From contig JAMCWX010000014.1 of NCBI GenBank assembly GCA_023480885.1, positions 1-44,500 of the forward strand: a stretch of DNA of 44,500 bases. Reading direction: 5' to 3'. Below the pieces are notes generated by a model. That model worked only from the letters and a program-made list of their open reading frames with translations, searched no databases and was not told the origin of the DNA. Shown here in pieces: positions 32,911 through 40,847 of this stretch (positions are counted from its first letter, which is position 1; each line of letters opens with the position of its first letter). Source of the stretch: Chloroflexota bacterium. Its GTDB lineage: Bacteria > Chloroflexota > UBA6077 > FW602-bin22 > JACPRP01. Made by a program: the position numbers and the translations under genes.

Positions 32911-33321
32911 ATGGATTGCATATTCTGCGCCATCCGTGATGGCCAGATTCCTGCCGTGAAAGTCTTCGAAGATGACCGAACGCTGGCTTTCATGGATATC
33001 AGCCCCCTGAACGACGGCCACTTGCTGGTCATTGCCAAACAGCATCATCCAAATCTGTTCGAGATATCCGACGAGGACCTCGCAGCGGTCAGCCGCGTCG
33101 CCAAGAAGATGGCCTTGGCCATCGCCAAGGCCCTCAGGCCCGACGGGCTCAACCTCTTTCAGGCTAATGGACCAGCGGCTGGCCAAACTATCGAGCACTT
33201 TCATCTGCACGTGATCCCTCGCTGGCTGATGGATGGCAAGGGCGTCTACTGGGAGCCGCCAGTCAAAGGAGACGCGAACCGCATCAAGGATGCGGCCGAG
33301 AAAATCAAGGCACAGATGTGA
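32911..33321 (+). CDS. HIT family nucleotide hydrolase/transferase
   Basis: A 136-residue histidine-triad protein. The catalytic triad is H96-F-H98-L-H100 in EHFHLHVIP, and the N-terminal CIFCAI gives C3 and C6, a zinc-type pair often found in this group. DGHLLVIAKQHH completes the fold. These enzymes hydrolyse nucleoside phosphoramidates, acyl-adenylates or dinucleoside polyphosphates. With two adenylate-forming ligases in the window, clearing of adenylates is a possible role, but that is conjecture. ATG 32911 is chosen over the longer frame because GGAGG (32898-32902) precedes it at 8 bases. Confidence 0.93.
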   Translation: MDCIFCAIRDGQIPAVKVFEDDRTLAFMDISPLNDGHLLVIAKQHHPNLFEISDEDLAAVSRVAKKMALAIAKALRPDGLNLFQANGPAAGQTIEHFHLHVIPRWLMDGKGVYWEPPVKGDANRIKDAAEKIKAQM

Positions 33322-33355
33322 ACGTGACATAACAAGAACACGAGGAGGTTAGCGC

Positions 33356-34510
33356 GTGAACTTCGAACTGACCAAGGAACAGAAGGCGATACAAAAGGCG
33401 GTGAGGGATTTTGCCGAGGGCGAGTTTGACAAGGATGTGGCCCTGGAATACGAGCTCAACCATAGGTTCCCAAGGGAACTGTGGGAGAAGGCGTGCGAGC
33501 TCGGATTCGTGTGCATCGCCTTCCCCGAAGAATACGGCGGCCAGGGCTACGGTATGCTGGAGGAAGCGCTGGTCGTAGAGGAGCTATGTCGCAAGGATTC
33601 TGGCCTGGGTATCTCCATCATTCTGGCAAGCTTCGGCGCCGATCTCATCTTGCGCTGCGGCAGCGCAGAGCAGAAGGAAAGGTGGCTGCCCCTCGTGACC
33701 TCGGGCAAGGCGATCTCCGCCGCTGCCTTCACCGAGCCCGATCACGGCAGCGACATCACGCAGATAGCGACTACGGCCGTGAAAGATGGCGACGAATGGG
33801 TGATCAACGGCACGAAGATGTTCATCACGAACGGCAGCATAGCCTCCTACGTCATCGTGCTCTGCCAGACCGATCCGAACGCTAAGCCGCCGTACAAGGG
33901 CATGAGCACGATCCTGGTCGAGACCGACCGCCCCGGCTTCGAGGCATCAGAAGTCGGCGTCAAGATGGGCCTCAAGATGACGTCGACGGCCCAGCTTAAC
34001 TTCAACAACGTGCGCGTTCCACTGGCCAACTTGATCGGCAGGGAAAACAGCGGCTTTCATCAGGGGATGGAGTTCTTCGACCAGATAAGGGTCGCGGTGG
34101 CCGCCCAGGCAGTCGGCACTGCCCAGGGCGCTTTCGATCGCGCCCTGGCCTACGCCAAGGAGCGTCGCCAATTCGGCAGGCGCATCGCCGATTTCCAGGC
34201 CATCCAGCACAAGCTGGCGGACATGGCCACGAAGATCGAGACGGCCAGGCTGCTCACATACAAAGCTGCCTGGACATACGATCAGGGCAAGATTGATCCC
34301 AGGCTCTCGTCCATGGCCAAGCTCTACTCAGCCAGGGCAGCCGTAGAGGTCTGCGAGGAGGCCGTCCAGATATTTGGCGGTTATGGCTATATGTTGGAAA
34401 ACGAAGTCGAGCGCTTCTACCGCGACGCCAGGATCACGGAGATTTACGAGGGCACCAGAGAGATACAGAAAAACACCATCGCGGCCTACCTGGTGGGGAG
34501 AGAGGGATAA
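33356..34510 (+). CDS. Acyl-CoA dehydrogenase
   Basis: A 384-residue FAD-dependent acyl-CoA dehydrogenase of standard length. AAAFTEPDHGSDITQIATTA is the FAD/substrate signature, WVINGTKMFITNGSIA the middle domain, and RRQFGRRIADFQAIQHKLADMAT and YGYMLENEVERFYRDARITEIYEGTREIQKNTIA the C-terminal domain. E365 in YEGT is the likely catalytic base. It makes the alpha-beta double bond of an acyl-CoA, passing electrons to ETF. The start is GTG 33356 with GAGGAGG (33341-33347) at 8 bases. It follows the HIT gene by 34 bases and may act on products of the CoA ligases encoded upstream. Confidence 0.93.
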   Translation: MNFELTKEQKAIQKAVRDFAEGEFDKDVALEYELNHRFPRELWEKACELGFVCIAFPEEYGGQGYGMLEEALVVEELCRKDSGLGISIILASFGADLILRCGSAEQKERWLPLVTSGKAISAAAFTEPDHGSDITQIATTAVKDGDEWVINGTKMFITNGSIASYVIVLCQTDPNAKPPYKGMSTILVETDRPGFEASEVGVKMGLKMTSTAQLNFNNVRVPLANLIGRENSGFHQGMEFFDQIRVAVAAQAVGTAQGAFDRALAYAKERRQFGRRIADFQAIQHKLADMATKIETARLLTYKAAWTYDQGKIDPRLSSMAKLYSARAAVEVCEEAVQIFGGYGYMLENEVERFYRDARITEIYEGTREIQKNTIAAYLVGREG

Positions 34511-34524
34511 CGTCTCTCCGCGCC

Positions 34525-35436
34525 TCACGCCGCCATTGTGCCGATAGTGCGCTGACAGGCCGATGCCAGGGGTTGGAGGGCAGCCACGAGCTGTTCCAGC
34601 TCCTCCGGCGTGATCGACTGCTTGCCATCGCACAGGGCGCTGTCCGGGCTGGGGTGCACCTCGATGAGCAGGCCATCGGCGCCGGCAGCGATGGCAGCCA
34701 TCGACATCGGGAGAATCAGGTCGCGCCTCCCCGTCGCGTGGCTCGGATCGACGATGACAGGGAGGTGCGTCTCACGCTTGAGCACCGGCACCGCGCTGAG
34801 GTCGAGGGTATTGCGAGTATGCTCGGTATCGAAAGTGCGAATGCCACGCTCGCAAAGGATGACCTGGTCGTTTCCGTGGGCCATCAGGTATTCGGCGCTG
34901 AGCAGCCACTCCTTGATGGTCGCCTGGAAGCCGCGCTTGAGCAGGACGGGTTTGCCGCGGGCGGCGACGGCCTCGAGCAAGCGGAAATGGCTCATGCTGC
35001 GCGAGCCTATTTGCAGGATATCCGCGTACTCCCCGACAATGGGAAGGTCTTGCTCGGACATGACCTCTGTGATGACGAGCAAGCCCGTCGCGGCGCTCGC
35101 CTTAGCCAGCAACTTGAGACCGTCCTCGCCCAGGCCCTGAAAATCGTACGGCGAGGTACGAGGCTTGAAAGCGCCGCCGCGCAACACGCTGGCGCCGGCG
35201 CTCTTGGCCCCCCTAGCCGTAAGCAGCATCTGTTCCTCGCTCTCCACGGCACAGGGTCCGGCCATCAAGACGATGCTCCTGCCTCCGATCTCGGTGCCTT
35301 TGACGTCGATCACCGTGTCGTGAGGATGAAGCAACCTGCTGGCAAGCCGGTAGGGGGGAAGAGTGGCAGGTGTGGACTTAGAGTTAGTTTGAGCGTTGGC
35401 GGCGGGTGAATCGGAATGGGCCAAAACAGTAGCCAT
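34525..35436 (-). CDS. aroF: 3-deoxy-7-phosphoheptulonate synthase (DAHP synthase, type I-beta)
   Basis: A 303-residue enzyme that condenses phosphoenolpyruvate and erythrose 4-phosphate, the first step of the shikimate pathway. Conserved parts are [83 protein letters not shown] and the metal site [16 protein letters not shown]. There is only a short N-terminal extension and no ACT, ferredoxin-like or chorismate mutase domain, so the usual allosteric feedback modules are missing. Control seems to lie upstream instead: an attenuator with a Phe/Tyr-rich leader peptide (35466-35768). ATG 35436 has AGGAGG at 35442-35447. The 3' end is convergent with the acyl-CoA dehydrogenase gene. Confidence 0.95.
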   Translation of the reverse strand: MATVLAHSDSPAANAQTNSKSTPATLPPYRLASRLLHPHDTVIDVKGTEIGGRSIVLMAGPCAVESEEQMLLTARGAKSAGASVLRGGAFKPRTSPYDFQGLGEDGLKLLAKASAATGLLVITEVMSEQDLPIVGEYADILQIGSRSMSHFRLLEAVAARGKPVLLKRGFQATIKEWLLSAEYLMAHGNDQVILCERGIRTFDTEHTRNTLDLSAVPVLKRETHLPVIVDPSHATGRRDLILPMSMAAIAAGADGLLIEVHPSPDSALCDGKQSITPEELEQLVAALQPLASACQRTIGTMAA

Positions 35437-35465
35437 AAACTCCTCCTTGCGTCAATTGACGGCAC

Positions 35466-35509
35466 GAAAAAGAGAAGACCGCGGGCTTTTCGCGCTTCCC
35501 GCGGTCTTC
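35466..35509 (-). terminator. Attenuator terminator of the DAHP synthase leader
   Basis: On the minus strand, GAAGACCGCGGG (35509-35498), a 12-base loop and CCCGCGGTCTTC (35485-35474) form a perfect 12-base stem followed by TCTTTTTC (35473-35466). It is a classical intrinsic terminator lying between the promoter and the DAHP synthase start (35436), so transcription must pass it to express the gene. Confidence 0.88.
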
Positions 35510-35529
35510 ATATGGCTCATAAAACGAAG

Positions 35530-35563
35530 AACCACGGGCTGCGCTCTTCGCACGCCCGTGGCT
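35530..35563 (-). promoter_or_regulatory. Anti-antiterminator hairpin of the DAHP synthase leader
   Basis: On the minus strand, CCACGGG (35561-35555) pairs with CCCGTGG (35538-35532), with an inner TGCG/CGCA extension. The 3' arm plus its flank (CCCGUGGUUCUUC) can instead pair with the 5' arm of the terminator (GAAGACCGCGGG) with one bulged U and one G-U pair. That makes a 12-base antiterminator. The hairpin and antiterminator are therefore mutually exclusive. Confidence 0.75.
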
Positions 35564-35586
35564 TTGTGCCTAGGTAAGTTCCAGCA

Positions 35587-35688
35587 TCAGCTAGAACTGC
35601 CCCTGCTCAGCCGGCGGGCGTGCAGGCCAAAAAAGTAGCAAAAGTAATAAAAGCGCCCATCCCTGGTTTCGATGTCAGATGAGTACAT
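35587..35688 (-). CDS. Phe/Tyr leader peptide of the DAHP synthase attenuator
   Basis: A 33-residue open frame beginning ATG at 35688, with AAAGGG upstream at about 8 bases and TGA at 35589-35587. Residues 13-20 are FYYFCYFF: seven of eight codons are Phe or Tyr, the end products controlled by DAHP synthase. This is the hallmark of ribosome-mediated attenuation leaders such as pheL. After the run come GLHARRLSRGSSS; the codons for HAR contain GCACGCCCG, complementary to the anti-antiterminator hairpin. The stop codon lies in the loop of a 9-base hairpin (35577-35598). The peptide itself probably has no function beyond its translation. Confidence 0.82.
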   Translation of the reverse strand: MYSSDIETRDGRFYYFCYFFGLHARRLSRGSSS

Positions 35689-35738
35689 ATTCACGCCCTT
35701 TACCGACCTTGATCAGGCCTTATCTAAGAGTGAAGTGC

Positions 35739-35768
35739 ATGTTATCATGGTTTTGTCGGTGTTGTCAA
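35739..35768 (-). promoter_or_regulatory. sigma70-type promoter of the DAHP synthase leader
   Basis: On the minus strand, TTGACA (35768-35763), an 18-base spacer and TAACAT (35744-35739). The predicted start near 35732 leaves about 44 bases before the leader peptide ATG and about 295 before the DAHP synthase start. Confidence 0.65.
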
Positions 35769-35895
35769 GGGCTTGGCCTCAAAGAATTCAAGTATTTCCC
35801 ACCAGGCATACACAGATTAGCGGGCGCGGCAAGAGGAGGACGGCAATCACATAGTTCGGTAACCATACAATTCATATAAGGGGGTGCTGCGCGTC

Positions 35896-37248
35896 ATGGT
35901 CGACTACTCAACCAAGAGTTTCTGGCTTGGGTTAACACCCTATCAGGAGAACCCGCCGTTGCAAGGTGAATTGCGGGTCGATGTGGCCATTATTGGTGGT
36001 GGCTTCACTGGTATTGCCACTGCCTACTTCCTCAAGCAGGCTGCGCCAAGTCTGCACGTCGTCGTCCTGGAGAGCCACGTCGTCGGCTTTGGCGCCAGCG
36101 GCCGCAACGGCGGCTTCTCCATGACCCTGTTTGGTCTCACTATGGGCACGACTGCCTTCCGCTTCGGCAAGGATAAGGCGCGGCAAGCCCAACACTATAT
36201 GGAACGCGCTGTCGACCTGGTAGACCAACTGGTGAAAGAGCATAATATCGACTGCGACTACGAGTACAACGGCTTCCTGCGAGTGGCTACCACCCCAGCC
36301 TATGCCAGGCGTATTCAGAAGGAAATCAAACTGGCCGAGAGTCTGGGCATCGAGGGCATCGAGTGGCTGGATGCCAAGAGAACCCGAGAACAGGTCAACT
36401 CGCCACTGTACCTGGGTGCTTGGCGGGAGCCGCGTTGCGCCATCCTTAACCCCGCCAAGCTAGTACGGGGCATGAAGAAAGTGGCGGAGCAATGCGGAGC
36501 TGTAGTTTACGAGCGGACGCCCGTGCAGGAGTACCACTCCGGTCCAAAACTGCGGCTGGTGACCCCGCAGGGCGCCGTCATAGCCGACAAAGTGGTTTTC
36601 GCCACTAACGCCTTTTCGTCGTTCTTCCCTCAGTTGCGCTCCAGGCAGGTCCCCATTCACACCCACATCATTCTTACCGAACCGCTACGTCCTGAGCACT
36701 TCGCCGAAATAGGGTGGCAGAACCGCCAGGGGATCGAAGATGCGCGCAATTTCGTCCACTACTACCGTCTGACCTCCGACAACCGCTTGCTGGTCGGAGG
36801 CGAACGCACTCAGTACTACTACGGCAACCGAACCGACATCGATGAGCACCGGCCCACTTACCGGGTCCTCGAGAGGTTCGCCCACCAGGCATATCCGTGC
36901 CTCCAGGACTTGCGCGTTGCTCACCATTGGGGCGGCCCGGTATCAGGTACCCTCGACTTCGCCCCGATGATTGGCTACCTGGGTCGAGACAAGCGCGTCG
37001 TCTACAGTTTGGGTTGTATGGGACACGGCGTTTCACTGTCTCACCTCAATGGGCAGACCCTCAGCGACCTCATCCTGGAGCGACAGACCGAAAGAACCGA
37101 GGTGTTCTTCGTCAACCGTAGATACATACCGCTGCCGGCGGAGCCATTCCGCTTCGCCATCACCAACGCCGTGCTCGACCTCATGCGTGTGCAAGACTGG
37201 TGGGACGAGAGCAAGGGCTTGGGGAAGGTTAATCATACAGATGACTAG
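35896..37248 (+). CDS. FAD-dependent oxidoreductase (DAO family, amine oxidase-like)
   Basis: A 450-residue flavoprotein. The FAD Rossmann motif VDVAIIGGGFTGIATAYFLK has the glycines at 34-39. VLESHVVGFGASGRNGGF is typical of the DAO branch that contains gamma-glutamylputrescine oxidase and related amine oxidases. ALNPAKLVRG-like (AILNPAKLVRG), NAFSSFFPQLRSRQVP and the C-terminal GHGVSLSHLNGQTLSDLIL follow the family. The substrate is a primary or secondary amine or amino acid by analogy. ATG 35896 is preferred over GTG 35884, since AGGGGGTG precedes it. The 3' end overlaps the SCP2-like gene by 8 bases. Confidence 0.87.
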   Translation: MVDYSTKSFWLGLTPYQENPPLQGELRVDVAIIGGGFTGIATAYFLKQAAPSLHVVVLESHVVGFGASGRNGGFSMTLFGLTMGTTAFRFGKDKARQAQHYMERAVDLVDQLVKEHNIDCDYEYNGFLRVATTPAYARRIQKEIKLAESLGIEGIEWLDAKRTREQVNSPLYLGAWREPRCAILNPAKLVRGMKKVAEQCGAVVYERTPVQEYHSGPKLRLVTPQGAVIADKVVFATNAFSSFFPQLRSRQVPIHTHIILTEPLRPEHFAEIGWQNRQGIEDARNFVHYYRLTSDNRLLVGGERTQYYYGNRTDIDEHRPTYRVLERFAHQAYPCLQDLRVAHHWGGPVSGTLDFAPMIGYLGRDKRVVYSLGCMGHGVSLSHLNGQTLSDLILERQTERTEVFFVNRRYIPLPAEPFRFAITNAVLDLMRVQDWWDESKGLGKVNHTDD

Positions 37249-37669
37249 ATTTATTTTTCTCAGCCAGGAGTATATGGAGGAAGCATCCAGGCGGACGCGA
37301 AACAGCGCCGAATATCAGCAAGCCGCCGCGGGCTTTGACGACACACTGGTCTTTGTGGCGGAGCCCGAGTCGGGTAAGGCGGTATTCGCCAGAAAGATTG
37401 GGGGCATCTTTCTTCCCGACGCCCACGATTATTGGATTGAGACGGAACGCCCGGCAACCTTCACATTTACGGCACCGTATGGCAATTACGTAGAGGTTAT
37501 GACCGGAGGGCTTGACCCCTTGCGGGCCGTCATGCTGGGAAAACTACGGCTCAAAGGCCCCATGCCAAAACTCCTACGCTACGTGAAGGGGACCTACGAA
37601 TGGATCAAGGTGCTGCGGAGCATCCCGACGGAGTTTGAAGGGCACTATGCCAGCCGCAGTTTTGACTGA
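37241..37669 (+). CDS. SCP2-like sterol/lipid-binding domain protein
   Basis: A 142-residue protein. The pattern FVAEPESGKAVFARKIGGIF, then PATFTFTAPYGNYVEVMTGGLDPLRAVMLGKLRLKGPMPKLLRYV, is that of a stand-alone SCP2 domain, with the LRLKGPMPKLL end motif. These domains hold hydrophobic ligands such as acyl-CoA or lipids. ATG 37241 overlaps the end of the FAD oxidoreductase gene, so the two are probably co-translated and may work on the same hydrophobic substrate. The longer upstream frame is the shadow of the oxidoreductase gene. Confidence 0.8.
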   Translation: MTRFIFLSQEYMEEASRRTRNSAEYQQAAAGFDDTLVFVAEPESGKAVFARKIGGIFLPDAHDYWIETERPATFTFTAPYGNYVEVMTGGLDPLRAVMLGKLRLKGPMPKLLRYVKGTYEWIKVLRSIPTEFEGHYASRSFD

Positions 37670-38332
37670 TCGCAGAACGAGATCCTGGTCAGGCCGACAG
37701 GCATCACCACCCTTGTGTAGTTGACATAACCAGGACAGAGCTCGAGCCGAACTGGAACCCCTGTAAGAACTATTCTGTTCCGTCACGCCAGATGGAGGCG
37801 TATCGTGCGTTGTAGCTCCGAGTGGAGTGGCGTTTTGCCTTTTAGCGCGTATGCAGGCGCAATACGCATTCTAGATGGCGTGCAGTCGCGTAACGTTTTC
37901 CGAAGCCTCGTTGGAGTACGGTCTGCTTGTTATAGTGTGAGGCGCGCGTCTGCGGTGTCGTGGCGGCGGGGCTTGAGACTGGCGAATGCCGGTTCAGCGA
38001 AGGCTATCGGCGGCACGCGATCTCCATCAGTCGCGAGGTGAACCTGGGTTCACTGCTTGTATTCAGCGTAGAGATCGATCATCCTGGCGGTTCCGCATCG
38101 TCGGCGCGCCGCACCTGTGCTGCCTGCTGTCGATGCGTCGACGTGACATAAGGTCCATAGTTGGAAGTTGTTGTGGCTGCGCCTTGGGGGCCCCTCGTTC
38201 GTCACATCAGCAAGTCGACGTCGCATCCCCTCACCTCCATGCCTTCCTCAAAGTCGAAACGCACCCCGATCATACAGGTTGTGCACACAACGGAGCCAAG
38301 TGCCTGAAGAGGCTGGCGCGAAAATACGCTAA

Positions 38333-38392
38333 ACCGCAAAGACCGCCAAGAGCGCAAAGGGAATCACGGAAAATCTTTGCGTCCTTTGCGGT
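38333..38392. repeat. Imperfect inverted repeat (ACCGCAAAG type)
   Basis: ACCGCAAAG (38333-38341) and CTTTGCGGT (38384-38392) are perfect outer arms. Inner parts ACCGCCAAGAGCGCAAAG and CTTTGCGTC give further imperfect pairing. The motif resembles a common dispersed repeat with ACCGCAAAGnCGCnAAG arms found in many environmental genomes. Confidence 0.6.
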
Positions 38393-38945
38393 GAACGTCC
38401 GTAGGTTTTCGTCCTTGGTCGCGCCCCAGAGGGGCATGGAAAACTATCACGAAGGACGCTGCCAGAACTGCCATGAACAAGAGAATAACAACGATGAGCT
38501 CGTGCAGGATTTCTACGCACAGCGCCCCCATAGAAGTACGGCAAGCGACCGAAGTAGCAGGCCAGCCGAGGAACTGCCCCTTCCCTATCCTACCGATCCA
38601 TAGAGCCGACCGTCTTATGTCAAGTTGGCGCTTGTCTGCGACCGACTGCCAGAGGCACTATCGACCTCACGATACTTGGCATCTCGCTATGCAGTGCCCA
38701 AGACGGCTGCCAGGTCGACGCCTCATCTGGCTCCTGACGCACCGAGCTGATTTCTACGTTTGGATCACTCGATCTACCTGCGCTAGCTCGCCCCAGAACC
38801 TGCGCGCTTCCGCAGAATCCGCCCGCTGACGGGCCAACTCCCCTTCCCCGCCGCCGAGCCTCGCCCTCAATAACACGCCAGGCGTTATGTCAACACGGGC
38901 CACCTGCACGCCCAGGGCTTATGCGTTCTTCGGCGGTCTCCTTTT

Positions 38946-39023
38946 CGTCATTGCCGCTTTCGCGGCAATCCAGGCCGCACACTGCAAATCGCGCGATGCA
39001 TGCCCGCTTTCGCGGGCATGACG
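38946..39023. repeat. MITE-like composite palindromic element
   Basis: The ends CGTCAT (38946-38951) and ATGACG (39018-39023) are inverted. Inside are two hairpins with identical TTTC loops: ATTGCCGC/GCGGCAAT (38950-38969) and ATGCCCGC/GCGGGCAT (39000-39019). The 78-base unit has no coding capacity and looks like a small non-autonomous element or a REP doublet. Confidence 0.65.
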
Positions 39024-39141
39024 AGGAGTGGCCCGGTTCGCCTGAGCTAGAACGAATACGCCCTGCCTGTACGCCGGGTTCTTATGTTAAATCCCCACGC
39101 AAGACCTGCGGCCGACTGCCTGGGTTATGTCGAGCTTGAGA

Positions 39142-40125
39142 CTACGGCTGCCGCCGAATGAGCCCCAGGCCTAACGCATAGGCACGGATGATCTCCCTGG
39201 CCTTCGGTCGCCGTGCAGGGAAAACCAAATAGATAAACGCCCAGGCGATCAACGAAACTGCCGCTATGCTTAGCAGGGCCGTGCGAAAAACCAGGCGCAT
39301 CCAGAGCGGATAGTGTTTCTTGAAGAACCACTCGGTGCTCCTGCCCCATTCCTGCAAGAGAATGCCGTGGATCATCACCTTCTCCTCGGCCTTGGCTGCG
39401 CTGCGGCCTTGATAATGAATCACACGCGGCCCTGGCAGGAAATACGTCTTCCAATTCTTCTTGCGCAGCCGCAGGCAAAGATCGGCCTCTTCCCAATACA
39501 TGAAAAACGCTTCGTCCAGCAAGCCGATTTCGTCCAGAGCTTCGCGCTTCACCATCAGGCACGCTCCGCCGACCCAGTCTACCTGGCGGGCCTCCAGCGA
39601 CTTAACTTCCTCATCCCAGTAGTAGGAGCCAGCGATCACTATCGCCAGTCCCCTGAGCAGCAGCCGCAAGCCTGGGAAATAGGAGTAAGACTCCAGCGTC
39701 TCTCCTCTGGCCCCGAACATCAGCGGCCCTACCGCTCCAACGTCTGGATTCTCGTCGAGGAAGTGGACCATCTCCCCCAGGGCGCCAGGAAAGACGACGG
39801 TGTCGGGGTTAAGCAGCAGTATATGGCGTCCTCTGCTCTCCTTTATGCCTTGATTGTTTGCCTTGGCAAAGCCGGAGTTGATGCCGTTGAGGATGATCTT
39901 AGCTTCGGGAAACCGTTGCGCCACCATCGCGGCGCTGCCATCGGCAGAGGCATTGTCGACGACCAGCACCTCGTGTTTGAGACCGTTGTGACTATTGTAG
40001 TGAAGAGACTGGAGACAACCTTCCAGGTACTCCTTGGCGTTCCAGTTGACGATGACGATCGACACGTCCGGCTGGCCGTCACCTGGTCCGGGTCGACCCG
40101 GCACGCCAGCGCCATTGACCTTCAC
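39142..40125 (-). CDS. Family 2 glycosyltransferase with C-terminal membrane anchor
   Basis: About 327 residues. The GT2 fold begins at VSIVIVNWNAKEYLEGCLQSL, with VLVVDNASADGSAAMV, FAKANNQGI and LLLNPDTVV as the DxD-like donor site, then WVGGACLMVKREALDEIGLLDEAFFMYWEEADLCLRLR with the acceptor/catalytic region. This is the rhamnosyltransferase-like (WbbL-type) branch used for surface polysaccharides. One membrane segment near the C-terminus (LLSIAAVSLIAWAFIYLVF) anchors it. GTG 40125 is chosen because GGAGG precedes it at 7 bases; TTG 40131 is possible. It is last in the minus-strand set with the HD-GYP and DUF5317 genes, 143 bases downstream. Confidence 0.9.
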   Translation of the reverse strand: MKVNGAGVPGRPGPGDGQPDVSIVIVNWNAKEYLEGCLQSLHYNSHNGLKHEVLVVDNASADGSAAMVAQRFPEAKIILNGINSGFAKANNQGIKESRGRHILLLNPDTVVFPGALGEMVHFLDENPDVGAVGPLMFGARGETLESYSYFPGLRLLLRGLAIVIAGSYYWDEEVKSLEARQVDWVGGACLMVKREALDEIGLLDEAFFMYWEEADLCLRLRKKNWKTYFLPGPRVIHYQGRSAAKAEEKVMIHGILLQEWGRSTEWFFKKHYPLWMRLVFRTALLSIAAVSLIAWAFIYLVFPARRPKAREIIRAYALGLGLIRRQP

Positions 40126-40268
40126 CAACAATCCTCCAATCAGGCTCGCGCTCGGCTTATCTTATCATCTTTGATAACCGCCTTGCAACCTGAATTGGCG
40201 AGACTGCGCCCCTGGCTTCTCATGATCGTCCTGCGTATCCCTCTTCCGTGCTCACAAAACGGGGCCAT

Positions 40269-40847
40269 TCAGTAGTACCCTCCCCACCGGCGTGGTCGCC
40301 AGACCATAGCCTCCGAGACCAGGATGAAGGCGCCGGTGGCGATAAAGACGTCGCCTACGCTAAATAGCTTCTTGCGAGTGGCCGGCGTGTCGATGGAGAA
40401 GTTGTCGCCTAGAAAGGCCAGCCTGGTTTCTGGTGCGGAAAGGACATCCTTGCCATAGTGTCCGTTCTCGCGGAGGAGTTGGATCTCCGCGTCAAGCCCC
40501 AGGCTCTGCAGCCGCTCGTACGAGGCAGGCATATAACCGCCGTTGGCGACGATGACGAGGAAGTTCAATAGCAAACCGAGGCCGAGAATCCTGGCGCCCA
40601 GGAACGACCTGTTCGACGCCACCATCCACAGCAGCAGCAAGAGCGACACCACGTGAAGAATCGGGATGACCAAATCGGCGGACAAACGAGCTTGCAGAGG
40701 GGAATCGAAAACGGCGAACTGAATCAGGAAGGCGAGGATAACCAGCCAGCTAAAATGTAGAGGGAATCGGGCCAACCTGGTGAGATTGCCGCCGCGCATG
40801 AAGCCCAAAAGCACGCCCAGCGCAACGGAGGGGAGTAACAGCGACAT
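40269..40847 (-). CDS. DUF5317 family membrane protein
   Basis: A 192-residue protein with about five hydrophobic segments. The region around NFLVIVANGGYMPASYERL, then a long loop with LGDNFSIDTP and a last helix beginning VGDVFIATGAFILV, is the DUF5317 pattern seen in Chloroflexota and Firmicutes. Its function is unknown. It is often found next to HD-GYP genes, as here: its ATG shares one base with the HD-GYP stop (TGATG), so translation is coupled. A membrane partner or regulator of that phosphodiesterase is a reasonable guess. Confidence 0.85.
   Translation of the reverse strand: MSLLLPSVALGVLLGFMRGGNLTRLARFPLHFSWLVILAFLIQFAVFDSPLQARLSADLVIPILHVVSLLLLLWMVASNRSFLGARILGLGLLLNFLVIVANGGYMPASYERLQSLGLDAEIQLLRENGHYGKDVLSAPETRLAFLGDNFSIDTPATRKKLFSVGDVFIATGAFILVSEAMVWRPRRWGGYY

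Larger units (their letters stand above)
37670..39141. other. Gene-poor, repeat-rich stretch
   Basis: About 1.5 kb with no coding frame I can support. The open frames present (for example 37986-38603) are rich in Arg, Ser and Cys, cross recognisable repeats and show no family motif. Contents seen are an imperfect inverted repeat at 38333-38392, a GCCCC-AGA-GGGGC hairpin at 38423-38435 inside outer arms CGTCCTT/AAGGACG (38410-38458), a composite palindromic element at 38946-39023, and scattered TTATGTCA/TGACATAA octamers. It may be a graveyard of small mobile repeats or decayed genes. Confidence 0.6.

Noticed and set aside
35461..35720. CRISPR array or mobile element as an explanation of the repeated arms
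   Set aside because: The arms pair in a nested order with a leader peptide and T-run, which is explained by an attenuator; there are no regular repeats and spacers.
37986..38603. A 205-residue open frame in the gene-poor stretch
   Set aside because: It crosses the inverted repeats at 38333-38458, has abnormal composition and no ribosome site or recognisable domain.
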